In this document: one piece after another, positions 38,748 through 49,951 of the stretch | How positions within the stretch are numbered: the stretch's first letter is position 1 | Layout: the number at the start of each line of letters is the position of its first letter | Assembly: GCA_023238725.1 (NCBI GenBank) | Contig: CM041531.1 | Span: 21,683,643-21,747,642 of the forward strand | DNA length: 64,000 nucleotides | Source of the DNA: Scortum barcoo | Lineage: Eukaryota > Chordata > Actinopteri > Centrarchiformes > Terapontidae | Direction: 5' to 3' | Position numbers and translations under genes: made by a program | The notes under the pieces: generated by a model | Databases searched by the model: none | Told to the model about the DNA's origin: nothing | Seen by the model: only the letters and a program-made list of their open reading frames with translations

Positions 38748-41332
38748 ATGGCTCACACCTGTATCCACTGGTTCCGTAAGGGACTCAGGCTGCACGACAA
38801 CCCGGCCCTGATGGCTGCCCTGAGGGACTGTAAGGAGCTCTACCCCGTGTTCATCCTGGATCCTCACCTCCACAACAACTCCTGTGTGGGTGTCAACCGC
38901 TGGAGGTTCCTCATCGGAGCCCTAAAAGACCTGGACTGCAGCCTCAGGAAGCTCAACTCCAGGTAGAGACATGCAGAAGTGTTGCATATTAGGAAAGTCA
39001 AGGGACTGTTGAAAGCAGTCGTCATTACGGCTGCAACTTATGATTATTTACATTGTTGATTCACCTGTCACTCATTTTCTCAATGAAGCGATAAGTTGTT
39101 TGGTCCATAACATGTCAAAAAACACTGTTTCCCAAAGCTCAGGGTAACTTTCCCTTGTGTTTTGTCCATAACCCAAAGAGGATTAAAATCTGAAATCAGA
39201 GAATTTGGCCACCTTTTCTTAAAGAAGGACTCAAAATGATATATTATCAAAATAGCTGGCGATTCATTTGATAGTTGACAATTACTCAAGTAATCGTTTC
39301 AGCTCATATCGTGATTGCTATTATAAGGCCAGTGTAAGGTTTATGTTAGGTCCATATTGCATAATTATTGCTTCCTTGTCATATTGTGGCATGTTGGTCT
39401 CCTTCAGGCTGTTTGTTGTGAGAGGGAAGCCGGAGGAGGTGTTTCCCAAGCTGTTCAACCAGTGGAAAGTAACAAAGCTGACCTACGAGTACGACACAGA
39501 GCCCTACAGTCTGAGCCGGGACAAAAAAGTGACCGCACTGGCCAAAGAACATGGCGTCGAAGTCATCTACAAAATCTCACACAGTCTTTATGACATAGAA
39601 AGGTATTACTTAGCTGAAACTGTACACAACTTTGGGATATTGTGACATTTTTTTATTTCCTGACAGTTTTACTTAAATTGAATATAATAGTTATTCTGGA
39701 CTTTTTAAGACTGTTGCATCATTCTCTGCCATGTCTTCACAGGATAATTGTTGAAAACAATGGGAAGCCTCCTCTTACTTACAACCGCATGCAGGCCATA
39801 GTGAAGACTCTTGGTCCCCCGAAGAGACCAATCCCTGCTCCCACCATGGAAGATATGAAAGGTACTATTGACAACACTGGATAACAGTTGTGAATTATTG
39901 TAGTGTTGTCATGCAAAGAAACACTTTGCAAATGTTAAAGGTTTGTGAAAATCTAACACACAAATGTAATCTTAAGCAGTGTTTAATTGTGGCATGTCTC
40001 TTCTGCTAAAAGATGTGAAGACCCCTTGTTCAGAAAAGCATGAAAAGAAATGTGGGATGCCCACACTGGAGGAGCTCGGCCACGACACTGCGGCATTTGG
40101 AGAGGAGAAGTTCCCGGGAGGAGAGCAGGAGGCCTTGAGGAGGCTGGACGAACACATGAAAAGAATGGTACTTCAGTTTCATACTTGGTGCAGAGACATG
40201 TGGGAAATAAAATTATGTTAGACGTGGCATAATGACAGAGGTACACATATGGCTCTGTGTGATTTACATTTGTTTTCTCACTTCAGGGATGGGTGTGTAG
40301 CTTTGAAAAGCCGCAGACCTCTCCAAACTCCTTGAGCCCCAGCACCACTGTTCTCAGTCCGTACGTCACTTTTGGCTGCCTGTCTGCACGCACCTTCTGG
40401 TGGAGGCTGACGGACGTCTATCAGGGGGTGAGTGTCACCCTGAAATGTCCTCAACATTATATTTTGATAGTAAAAAAAATAAGCTGGATGTTGATTTAAG
40501 GTAAGGAACAGGCATGACTCTTACTTTGAGATTCTGTTAAAGCTTGACTCAGTGTGACTGCTGTGTATGTGTTGGCCTTTGCAGAAGAAGCACTCAGATC
40601 CTCCAGTGTCCCTGCATGGCCAGCTGCTGTGGAGAGAGTTCTTCTACACAGCGAGTGTGGGGATCCCTAACTTCAACAAGATGGAGGCAACTCTGCAACT
40701 CTGTTTGTACGCAGGTGGACTGGGACACAAACCCTGAATATCTGGCTGCATGGAGAGAGGTATGGAGTCAGTTTAGAGTTACTAAAAACAGAAATGACTA
40801 AAAAGAAGAGAACAAGGAGTATCATCTGCTTTCCAATATCATCCGGGGTGTTCTGTGTTTCTTTCAAGGCTCGAACTGGTTTCCCCTTCATCGATGCCAT
40901 CATGACTCAGCTGAGGCAAGAGGGCTGGATCCACCACCTGGCCAGACATGCTGTTGCTTGTTTTCTGACCAGAGGAGACCTGTGGATCAGCTGGGAAGAA
41001 GGGCAGAAGGTGTGTGAACGAGCTAAATAGCTGCTGTAGATGAAGTTAAGCGCTACGTCATCCTCTCCAAAGAACAAGCACAAAACCCTCCAGGCTGTTT
41101 GTTTGCAGCATGTGGTAGACTGCTGGATTTTTCAAATCAGAACAAGCCTTTAAACTAACTAGTCGGATCTCACAATAAGTACCTTTAGATATCATACAAC
41201 TGTGTGTCACTGTAACATGCTGCAAAGTGCTGTGACAAATTAAACCTCAAATCATCAAAGGAAGTTGATAATAAATAAAGAATATTCCCTTTCTCACCAA
41301 CCCACTCACTATATATATGTAAATATAGTGAG

Positions 41333-41380
<48 letters not shown>

Positions 41381-42191
41381 GATAGATAGATACCAGAGAC
41401 ATACACACACACATACATAGGAAGAGAGAGCTGCATTGATGTTCCTCCTTTTTTTTTTTTTTTTTTAAACAAATGACCATCATGAGTTTATGTTATATTG
41501 TTGTGTTTTCAACTCAGTGCAGTACTATTTTAACATTTTGTCCACTGCCCCTGAAGGTGTTTGAGGAGCTGTTACTGGATGGCGACTGGGCTCTGAATGC
41601 TGGAAACTGGCAGTGGCTCTCAGCAAGCGCCTTCTTCCACCAGTTCTTCAGAGTCTACTCTCCTGTTGCATTTGGCAAGAAGACAGACAAAAATGGCGAC
41701 TACATTAAGTAAGATCATTCTCAAGTCCAGGAAGCTCACGTTATCACAAATAATATACTGTATGTATAATATTCAGTAATTTTGCCATTACTCTGCTTTA
41801 TAGGAAGTACCTTCCTCTTCTAAAGAAGTTCCCAGCAGCGTACATCTATGAGCCTTGGAAAGCTCCACGCAGTGTCCAGCAGGCAGCAGGATGCATTGTG
41901 GGGAAAGACTACCCGCATCCTATTGTACAGCATGAAGTGATCAGTAAGAAGAACATCCAGAGGATGAAGTTAGCTTATGCCAAGAGATCCCCAGACTCCT
42001 CAGAATCACCCAGCAAAAAGCAAGGTATTGCAGGAGACATTATTTAAGAGAGGTTTGTGCCTTTTGGACTTTGGCATGTTTGCTGAAAATTCTGCTTCTT
42101 CAATATTTCTTTTTATTTTTTCCTCTTAGGTGTAAAGCGCAAGGCACCATCACTCAGCAACATGATGAAGAAGAAAGAAATAAAAGTGTAA
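38748..42191 (+). CDS. cry5: (6-4) photolyase (cry5-like), ten coding exons, frameshifted in exon 6
   Basis: The enzyme is a flavoprotein that uses light to repair (6-4) photoproducts in DNA. Coding exons: 38748-38962, 39408-39602, 39743-39861, 40013-40167, 40287-40427, 40585-40759, 40869-41009, 41557-41708, 41804-42024, 42130-42191, all with GT-AG junctions in phase. Start MAHTCIHWFRKGLRLHDNPA is the photolyase N-terminus; the acceptor before it (38736) implies an upstream non-coding exon. The FAD-binding core is present (exon 7: TGFPFIDAIMTQLRQEGWIH then HLARHAVACFLTRGDLW, with the His pair needed for (6-4) repair; exon 8: LNAGNWQWLSASAFFHQFF). The C-terminus is short with a basic SKKQGVKRK, a likely nuclear signal, unlike the long tails of clock CRYs. 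In exon 6, GCAACTCT is doubled (40687-40702), net +7 bases against the expected MEGNSVCTQVDW, giving a stop at 40735-40737 and losing the FAD pocket. Without it the product would be about 522 residues. Confidence 0.92.
39025..39310. repeat. MITE-like teleost repeat inside cry5 first coding intron
   Basis: It begins CGGCTGCAACTTATGATTAT, contains AAGTTGTTTGGTCCATAACA, GTTTCCCAAAGCTCAGG and TTATCAAAATAGCTGGCGAT, and ends AATCGTTTCAGCTC. The ends are loosely inverted (GGCTGCAAC against GAGCTGAAAC). This pattern is a common non-autonomous DNA-transposon-like repeat in teleosts. Confidence 0.65.
41305..41462. repeat. Compound microsatellite and T-tract in cry5 intron 7
   Basis: AT-rich (TA)n, then (TG)n, GTATGTAT, (GATA)n, (CA)n and finally a T17 tract at 41449-41466 occupy the intron between coding exons 7 and 8. 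Confidence 0.85.
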
Positions 42192-44410
42192 TGTTGCACA
42201 TATTAATGCAAAATAATCTGTGACTGTTACAAGATAAATTAACTGAAAATACAGATTATGGTGCCAACGCTCTGTTTTGGTCAGAAGTGGCCGGTTGGAC
42301 TTGTACTTTTATCTTCTCATTGTATTGTGCCTGTCATTGGTACCATTTTATGAAACTTTTTACTTTTTACATTGTATGTCTTTCAGTGTTTGAAAGCAGG
42401 TGTTGGGCTAAATTAGGAGAGATCATAACTATACTTGAAGAGTTATTGTCTTGCATGGAGATTAAGTTAAAATGTATAAATATTGATGGTCATATCTTTT
42501 TGTCTTCAGTTTGTATTGAGACAGATAATGTCTGCTTCACAAGTTGGCCTTTTTATTGTTTTTCTTTTAAAACTGATGTTACAAAATGCATAACTTGAAC
42601 TTGAACTTGATTTGATGTTTTCAGTGCGTATTTTATCAAAGATAAAATGTTTTATACAAGGTACAAGATCGTATCAGTGTCTGCAGTGTGACCTGATGTG
42701 CATTTTCAGCACTTTATCCAACCTTTTTAAAGAATCATGAAAATGTATCTTTTTGCATCTCTGAGCACCAAATGGCCAAATTCAAAAGCTGATACATAGG
42801 TATTCCCAGTATGACCACTAGAGGTCACTGTAATTTCACCAGCAGAAAGATCTGTCACACTGGTGTTCATTTATACTGTGTATTTATTTATCAAATAGGA
42901 GTTAACTGAGGATACACTACACCACCACCACCACTGTGGTGGAAGATATGGGAGTTTATCAGTGTACTAATGAGTTTCTAATAAAGAAAGCAGAAATATA
43001 CAGAAAGGCAGATAAGGACACAGTCACTCTGTCAAAGGAAAATAGTGCAGTAACTTTCCTACTAGACAGTAACACTGAACACCAGATGCTGGAAGACAAA
43101 AAATACTTGCTTGAGAATTACACAATCACTGTATAATTTTGAAAAAATGGAGCTTTAGATTGAAAGAAACCATCAGAGGGAAATTAAATCAGAGGGGTCA
43201 AATTGGAGCGATTTTCAGTCCTCTTTCCTTCTAGGGATAAAAGTGAATATAAATGTATTTACTGAGGACAGAGCGCCACCTTGTGGTCAAATCACACAGC
43301 TCAGCATGATGACCTGTTGAAGGGTTATCTGCACCACATGAGACATATCTGGGCCCGGTGTGCCCCATGCAAATAAGCCAAAATACAAGCCTGTCCATTA
43401 GGCAGACCTCTTTTTCTGACAAAAGTCTATGTCATGGCTTTTGTTTCCTATCCTTTGTTTTTACAGCACAAAATTAATGCAGCACATTTTTGCTCAACTA
43501 CACTTTACACTACTTTTACACTACTACATTTAAAGATTCTTCCAATGTTGTTTGCGTTAATTTTGGTTATTTTGTTGTGAATAAATTACTTTGTTATTTA
43601 TTGTAAGACCCGGGATGTGACAGTCATGTATTACAGGAAAAGCTCGAAAAGATTTGTGTAAATCTCACCACTGTCATCCATTATAGCCACCATCTGTGAA
43701 ATGTTTCACCAAGTTAGTAAACAGCTAATATCAGACACAAATCCCTGATATATCTGTGTATGGTTTCATTGTACACTGTACTGTTTTTTTTTTTTGCCGT
43801 GTTGTGGTTTTTGTAGGACCCCAAGTGGCCAAAAAAGTAGATGCAGCATATGATGTAAAACTATTCCCATTCATATATGATGCCACATGATATGATATGA
43901 TGCAGGGCTGGATATTAATCAAAGGGACTGAGTAAAGATCAGTAGAGCTACATGCAACAGTAAAGTGTTTCACAAGAAAACAAAAATATCTACACAATTA
44001 GAAGCCAGTAGTAAGCAGTAAATGTTAGGGCCATAGTAAATAAACAATTATGTCACAGTGGTAATGGTAGAGCAATACAAAATATACACAGCACCACATA
44101 GCAAGATGTGAAGTGGTTAACTATGGTGATAACATGCATAAGTGACAACTGATGATGAATCCTGGTCCATATTTACAAAATGTCAAGATATGCAGTCTTT
44201 TAAAGACGACATGAAAATAAAAGATTATTTACTCAGTGCTTTGCAAAATATGAGTACTCCATTCTTTCTGTGTAATTCCTGTATGCAGTTTTCTGAAAAA
44301 AAAATTCTTGTGGAAGAAATAGATTGAACTGCGTAAATCAACATACTTAATTACATTGTGTTTTGATACTCAGTTTATCATCACAAAAATGCTTTTATTA
44401 TTATTATCAT

Positions 44411-44486
44411 CATTATTTTTGTTATTATTCTAATTAATACTATTTTTGTTATTAGCATTATTTTTGTTATTATTCTAATTAATACT
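44411..44486. repeat. Exact 31-base tandem-type direct repeat
   Basis: The unit beginning CATTATTTTTGTTATTATTC occurs at 44411-44441 and again at 44456-44486, offset 45 bases. It lies in an AT-rich stretch. Confidence 0.85.
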
Positions 44487-44501
44487 GTAGCTGCAGCCTC
44501 G

Positions 44502-45083
44502 CCTATGACGGGTAAGATCCTCCTGCAAAACCTGGGAAAACCTGGGGACAACCTAAGGCCACTCTGCCACTCCTCCACTCTGCACTCAGTGACCTCTGCA
44601 GGAGAGAGGTCAAAGGCTCCCCTGAAATTCCGAGAAATTCCTCTCTGCATCATTTTGTGAAATTATTTTACAAGATTACACTGCTGGTTCCTCCTACTTG
44701 TCCAGTGAATATTATTTCTCCTTTCTCCACTGCCATGCTGTCAAAGCACTGGGTTGCCATTGTGGACAACATCGCATAAAGATGACCGAATCCTCCCATG
44801 ATGCCTTCAGCTGCTCTGCCTCGTGTCCTTCAAATGTTGTTTTCACCCCTCTGCTAAGATCATCCCTTCCTCTTGTTCCTCAGTCACCCCTCTAACTGAC
44901 TGTGGCCTCTGTGAATCCTCTTCCTCTCTGTGGCCTCTGTAAATCCTCTTGACACCAAATGTCCTCCTTAAACGGCTCTGGTGTTCATATGTTAGGATAA
45001 CATATGAAAGGTTCAAGTATGGAAGACTGGTTCTCCTATGACGGGTAAGATCCTCCTGCAAAACCTGGGGAACAACCTAAGGC
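44502..45083. repeat. Duplicated block with internal short repeats
   Basis: CCTATGACGGGTAAGATCCT followed by CCTGCAAAACCTGGG occurs at 44502-44536 and 45035-45069, with ACAACCTAAGGC after both. Between them CTCTGTGGCCTCTGT is repeated near 44918-44942. This may be one repeat-built element or a local segmental duplication. Confidence 0.6.
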
Positions 45084-46017
45084 AGGCACAGCCACGAGTA
45101 CTTGACCTCAACACCACTGTGAGCAGGCACAGTGTGTAGTGAAAAACATGTTTAAAGACAGAAAACAGCAATTATGGAAGACTGACTTCCATACTTGACA
45201 GAATAGATGAATATTTTAATCAAAAACAAGAAATAAAATCCTAAAATTTGGGGCTAGAAGGCATCAAATATCAGTGATACTATATCATGATCCACTGTTA
45301 TTGTTTGGCCAACATGTGCTGTAGATAAATACACCATCCTTATTTTATACAGTACAGATATGATGTGACACTACTGTCCACTTGCAGCTCAGAGGCTCCA
45401 CATGAAGTTATGTGTGGATCCGTATTTCACCTGTACTGTATATACATCATGCTGAGGATATTTGATTAGAGAGTGAAGATGTGGATTCACGCCTTCAGAT
45501 GTTGTTTTGAAACTTTTCAGTTCTTTAAAACAGACATGAATCCAAATTGACCATGTGTCTTTGTGAGGAAGGAGACTGATATGGGTAGTTTTTCAACAAC
45601 CACAAGAAGTGTTTGGATATAAAAATATACAGTTTTTTTATGTGTGGTCTACTCTTATTGTTATGAAAGTGTTGGACAAAATATGATGATGATGATACTG
45701 TTCAACAGCACCAGCCTACTCATCCACCACATCTCAGAGGTAAACACTGCACTTTCTACTTTACAGATGTAAACTAGCTAACCACTTCCTGTCCAGAAAA
45801 AAAACAGCTGTCTCCAAATTTGGAAATTTAGATATTTCCTATAAACTGAAGAAGCATGAAGTATTCCTTTATGTGTTCCTCCTACTTTTGAAGCTAAATA
45901 AAATAAAAATGCATTGTCACGGAGCTGAAAACAGTTTTTTCTGACCTCATGAGACTTTTTTACAAATACGTGATTCTCACAGGACAGCCATGCTACAAAC
46001 ATGATGAAATTATAGAC

Positions 46018-47986
46018 CAGTGGTTTTCAAACTGGGGGGGGGGGCGTCAACTTACGTTCAGCAGATGGTGCTGATTTTACTACCGACCACCTTAAAAACA
46101 CCACTGAGGAGGGCCGCCTAAAAATGTAAACAGTGAACACAATATTTCACCGCTGGCATGGACAATTTTGTGACAGGACTACCAAATAAACGCAAAGCAG
46201 ACGCCACAAGTAATCTGACCAAAGCAAAGACGAGAAAATATGACGAGGCCTATCTTGTACAACAGTGGGTCATGAAAAGAGACCACAGTGTGTTGTGTGT
46301 CTCAAAACACTGGTCTCTGACAGTATGAAGCTGAACATGTTGAAACATCATTTGGAGACTTTACATCCCGAACACAGAGAGAAACCTATTGATTTCTTCA
46401 GAAAAAAGTAATTGTCATGCACAACAGTGTCACTTTACTAAAGCAGCATTAGTGTCATCAGATGTCCAACTTGCCTCCTACAAAGTGGCATACAGAGTTA
46501 TTCTGTGTAAAAAGCCTCACACCATAGCTGAAGAATGAATATGTCCTTCTGCTATTGATACGGTTTCAACCATGACTGATGAAACAACAGCAAGTAAGCT
46601 AAAGGTGATTCCTCTGTCAGACAACACTATCATGAGGTGCATTCATGAAATGTCAAAAGACATTGAGGAGCAACAACAACAACAAAATATGAGATGTACG
46701 TTTTGCCCTGCAGATGGATGAGTGGACAGTGGACTCACTGCCTCATACACAGAGAAGCGTTCGCGTCCAAACAGCTGAGTGCTGAACTGAGCGATGTAAT
46801 GACAGACATCATTGTCATGGTGAACTACATAAAAACAAGACCTGTCAAAGCCCAGATTTTTACTGCACTTTGTGAGGAAATGGGCTCTGATCACACAGCT
46901 CTTTTGTTCCACAGCGAGTACTTCACGTTTCAAGTTTTATCCAGGTCATTTGAACTGTGGGATGAGATCCGAGTCTTCTTTGAGGAGGAGGGTAATAACC
47001 TTGCCCACAAGTTTAGTGATAACTTCCTCATGAAACTTGCATACCTCAGTGACATCTTTCAAAAACTCAGTTAACTAAATCTGCAGATGCAGGGTACCAA
47101 CATACACATCACATCACAACATTTGCCAGAAAACTAGAGATGTGGGAGCAGCGAACGAACGAGAGGAATACAGATTCATTTGAGAAGCTGAAATCCTTCA
47201 TCAGTTCCAACAAGCTGCAAAACACAGTGACCACATGCACCAAAAGTCACATCTCTGCCCTGCAAAAACATTTCCATTTGCAAAATATGACTGGATCCGA
47301 GACCCCTTCAAATGCCATAGCAGCTGCTGACTTCAGTGCTGCAGAAGAGGAGCAGTTTCTTGATGTCACTTCTGATTCAGCATTGAGGCTGCAGTTTCAG
47401 TCCAAGACACTGGCTGTATTTTGGACTGGAGTGGAAAAGGACTACTCACTGCTAGGCAGGAGAGCCATGGCCACACTACTGCTTTTTGCCACATCCTACT
47501 TGTGCGAGATTGCCTCAATCAAGACCAAATACAGGTCAAAGCTGGACACTGAAAATGAGCTTAGAGTGGCTGTCTCACAGCTGTGTCCCTGATTTGAAAA
47601 ACTGAAAGCAAGCACAAAGCAAGCCCACACCAGTCACTGAAAAGACTGCAGGAATTACAGACTAGAGGTTAAATTCTAGCAGAAAAAATGTTCAGGTTTT
47701 CATTTGTTGTTAGGGACTTGGCAAAGTTTACGTTTTTGTGCAGAGAGAAAATCTGTTGAAAGCCACGAATGTTGATACAGAGTAATAATTTAAAGCGCAT
47801 AGTTTAAAAAACATAGTAATTTTTTAAGTAAGTTTTTTTAATAAGTTGAGAAGAGAAAATGTTAATGTTTTTGATACTTTTGTTGATTCTCAGGGAGTTA
47901 ATGTAATTTCAAATAAATAAATATCCAAATTGAAAATTATTTGAACTCCAAAAGGGGGCGCTGCAAAAAAAGTTTGGAAACCACTG
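46018..47986 (+). mobile_element. Degenerate hAT (ZBED-like) DNA transposon
   Basis: The ends are inverted: CAGTGGTTTTCAAACTGGGG at 46018 and its counterpart AAAGTTTGGAAACCACTG ending at 47986, the terminal style of hAT/Charlie elements. The flanking 8-mers TTATAGAC and CACTAGAA share only TAGA but fit a decayed nTCTAGAn hAT target duplication. The plus strand holds the remains of a transposase. A BED-type zinc finger lies near 46285-46410 (SDSMKLNMLKHHLETLHPEH then REKPIDFFRKK, in more than one frame). A run near 46694-47074 includes KTRPVKAQIFTALCEEMGSD. Another near 47140-47592 ends in the hAT dimerisation-type LLFATSYLCEIASIKTKY. Stops and frameshifts break it and the middle of the transposase seems missing. 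It is a dead copy. Confidence 0.85.
46694..47592 (+). pseudogene. Broken ZBED/hAT transposase C-terminal half
   Basis: Two plus-strand open stretches (46694-47074, 126 codons; 47140-47592, 150 codons) are separated by a stop and a frame change. The first holds the conserved GSDHTALLFHSEY-like region and FFEEEGNNLAHKFSDNFLMK. The second holds WEQRTNERNTDSFEKLKSFI and a C-terminal DSALRLQFQSKTLAVFWTGV segment. Both resemble the C-terminal part of SCAND3/ZBED5-type domesticated and transposon-borne hAT proteins. Lying inside intact hAT ends, this is the element's own transposase and not a host gene. Confidence 0.75.
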
Positions 47987-48407
47987 CACTAGAAAGCTGT
48001 TTAGGCATTAGTCTGTTTTAATCTACACTCAGCAGCTTTGGTCAACACTTAAGACATTTTATACTGCAACTCTATATTGCAAAGGAACAAGAAAATGGCA
48101 TCACAAGCCTGTGTAAGTGTAATGGAAAAAAAGTTAAATGATTTTGCAATGTTACATGTATTCCATGTCTCTCATATCCCACGCAAAACATTGTCTTATT
48201 CCATTTTACCTTCAGTGGGTAGTAATTCCAATTCCAATTCCAAAGTGTTCATTCATCTGATTTTTATGAAAACTGCATTGAGAATCTTCATTGTTAGAAT
48301 TGAACTGAATTAAAACCAGAAACAAGCTAAACTGACCCCATTTAGCTTAATCACATTTATGCTGCAATATTAACTAAGGCAATATTAACTAACACTGTCA
48401 GTGCATA
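47987..48407. other. Short spacer between the two DNA transposons
   Basis: No gene is seen. A small AATTCC-type tandem (48224-48242) and TTAACTAAGGCAATATTAAC direct repetition near 48370-48392 are visible. Confidence 0.5.
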
Positions 48408-49949
48408 CAGTGGGGCAAAAAAGTATTTAGTCAGCCACCAACTGTGCAAGTTCTCCCACTTAAAAAGATGAGAGAGGTTTCCAATTTTCATCATAGGTAC
48501 ACTTCAACTATGAGAGACAGAATGGGGGGAAAGAATCCAGGAAATCACATTGTAGGATTTTTAATGAATTAATTGGTAAATTCCTCAGTAAAATAAGTAT
48601 TTGGTCACCTACAAACAAGCAAGATTTCTGGCTCTCACAGACCTGTAACTTCTTCTTTAAGAGGCTCCTCTGTCCTCCACTCGTTACCTGTATTAATGGC
48701 ACCTGTTTGAACTGGTTATCAGTATAAAAGACACCTGTCCACAACCTCAAACAGTCAGACTCCAAACTCCACTATGGCCAAGACCAAAGAGCTGTTCAAA
48801 GGACACCAGAAACAAAATTGTAGACCTGCACCAGGCTGGGAAGACTGAATCTGCAATAGGTAAGCAGCTTGGTGTGAAGAAATCAACTGTGGGAGCAATT
48901 ATTCGAGGGAGATTATCAGTGGTCTTGTATGTCTTCCATTTTCTGTCTGGGGTTCCACGCAAGATCTCACCCCATTGGGTTCAAAATGATCACGAGAACG
49001 GTGAGCAAAAATCCCAGAACCACACGGGGGGACCTAGTGAATGACCTGCAGAGAGCTGGGACCAAAGTAACAAAGGCTACCATCAGTAACACACACTACG
49101 CCGCCAGGGACTCAAATCCTGCAGTGCCAGAGGCGTGTCCCCCTGCTTAAGCCAGTACATGTCCAGGCCCGTCTGAAGTTTCTCAACTTGTCGTGTTTGG
49201 AGGAGAAAGAATGCTGAGTTGCATCCAAAGAACACCATACCTACCTACTGTGAAGCATGGGGGTGGAAACATCATGCTTTGGGGCCTGTTTTTCTGCAAA
49301 GGGACCAGGAGGCGGGCTGATCCGTGTAAAGGAAAGAATGAATGGGGCCATGTATCATGAAATTTTGAGTGAAAACCTCCTTCCATCAGCAAGGGCATTG
49401 AAGATGAAACGTGGTGGCTGGGTCTTTCAGCATGACAATGATCCCAAACACACCGCCCGGGCAACGAAGGAGTGGCTTCGTAAGAAGCATTTAACAAGGT
49501 CCTGGAGTGGCCTAGCCAGTCTCCAGATCTCAGCCCCATAGAAAATCTTTGGAGGGAGTTGAAAGTCAAAGTCTGTGTTGCCCAGCGACAGCCCCAAAAC
49601 ATCACTGCTCTAGAGGAGATCTCTGCATGGAGGAATGGGCCAAAATACCAGCAACAGTGTGTGAAAACCTTGTGAAGACTTACAGAAAACGTTTGACCTC
49701 TGTCATTCATTGCCAACAAAGGGTATATAACAAAGTATTGAGATGAACTTTTGTTATTGACCAAATACTTATTACTTACACCATAATTTGCAAATTCTTT
49801 AAAAATCAGACAATGTGATTTTCTGGATTTTTTTTCTCATTTTGTCTCTCATAGTTGAGGTATACCTATGATGAAAATTGGAGACCTCATCTTTTAAGTG
49901 GGAGAACTTGCACAATTGGTGGCTGACTAAATACTTTTTTGCCCCACTG
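48408..49949 (+). mobile_element. Tc1/mariner-like DNA transposon, inactive, with intact ends
   Basis: The element runs from CAGTGGGGCAAAAAAGTATT at 48408 to the inverted GCCCCACTG end at 49949 (1542 bp) and is flanked by TA dinucleotides (48406-48407, 49950-49951), the Tc1 target duplication. Long inverted repeats of roughly 200 bp are visible (AAGTTCTCCCACTT... near 48450 against AAGTGGGAGAACTTGC near 49897). The plus-strand transposase starts at 48774 but shifts frame within about ten codons. Remnants in several frames read HQAGKTESAIGKQLGVKKST, ITRTVSKNPRTTRGDLVNDL, KHGGGNIMLWG and VFQHDNDPKHTA. The segment that should carry the first catalytic Asp (WSDET) appears deleted near 49180-49195. 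The copy cannot encode an active enzyme. Confidence 0.92.
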
Positions 49950-49951
49950 TA

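Larger units (their letters stand above)
42192..46017. other. Intergenic region downstream of cry5-like gene
   Basis: The first several hundred bases are presumably the cry5 3' UTR; no unambiguous polyadenylation signal was fixed. No coding exon is recognised. An AATAAA at 43580-43585 is present but far from the stop. Notable points are a 31-base exact direct repeat (44411-44441 and 44456-44486) and a second duplicated block (44502 and 45035), listed separately. Confidence 0.5.

Noticed and set aside
38737..42191. Circadian CRY (cry1/cry2 type) instead of (6-4) photolyase
   Set aside because: The protein is short (about 522 residues when the shift is ignored), lacks the long CRY C-terminal tail, and its sequence follows the cry5/(6-4) photolyase pattern.
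49257..49764. 94- and 193-codon frames on opposite strands
   Set aside because: They lie inside the Tc1-like element. The plus-strand one is a transposase fragment and the longer minus-strand one is its shadow.
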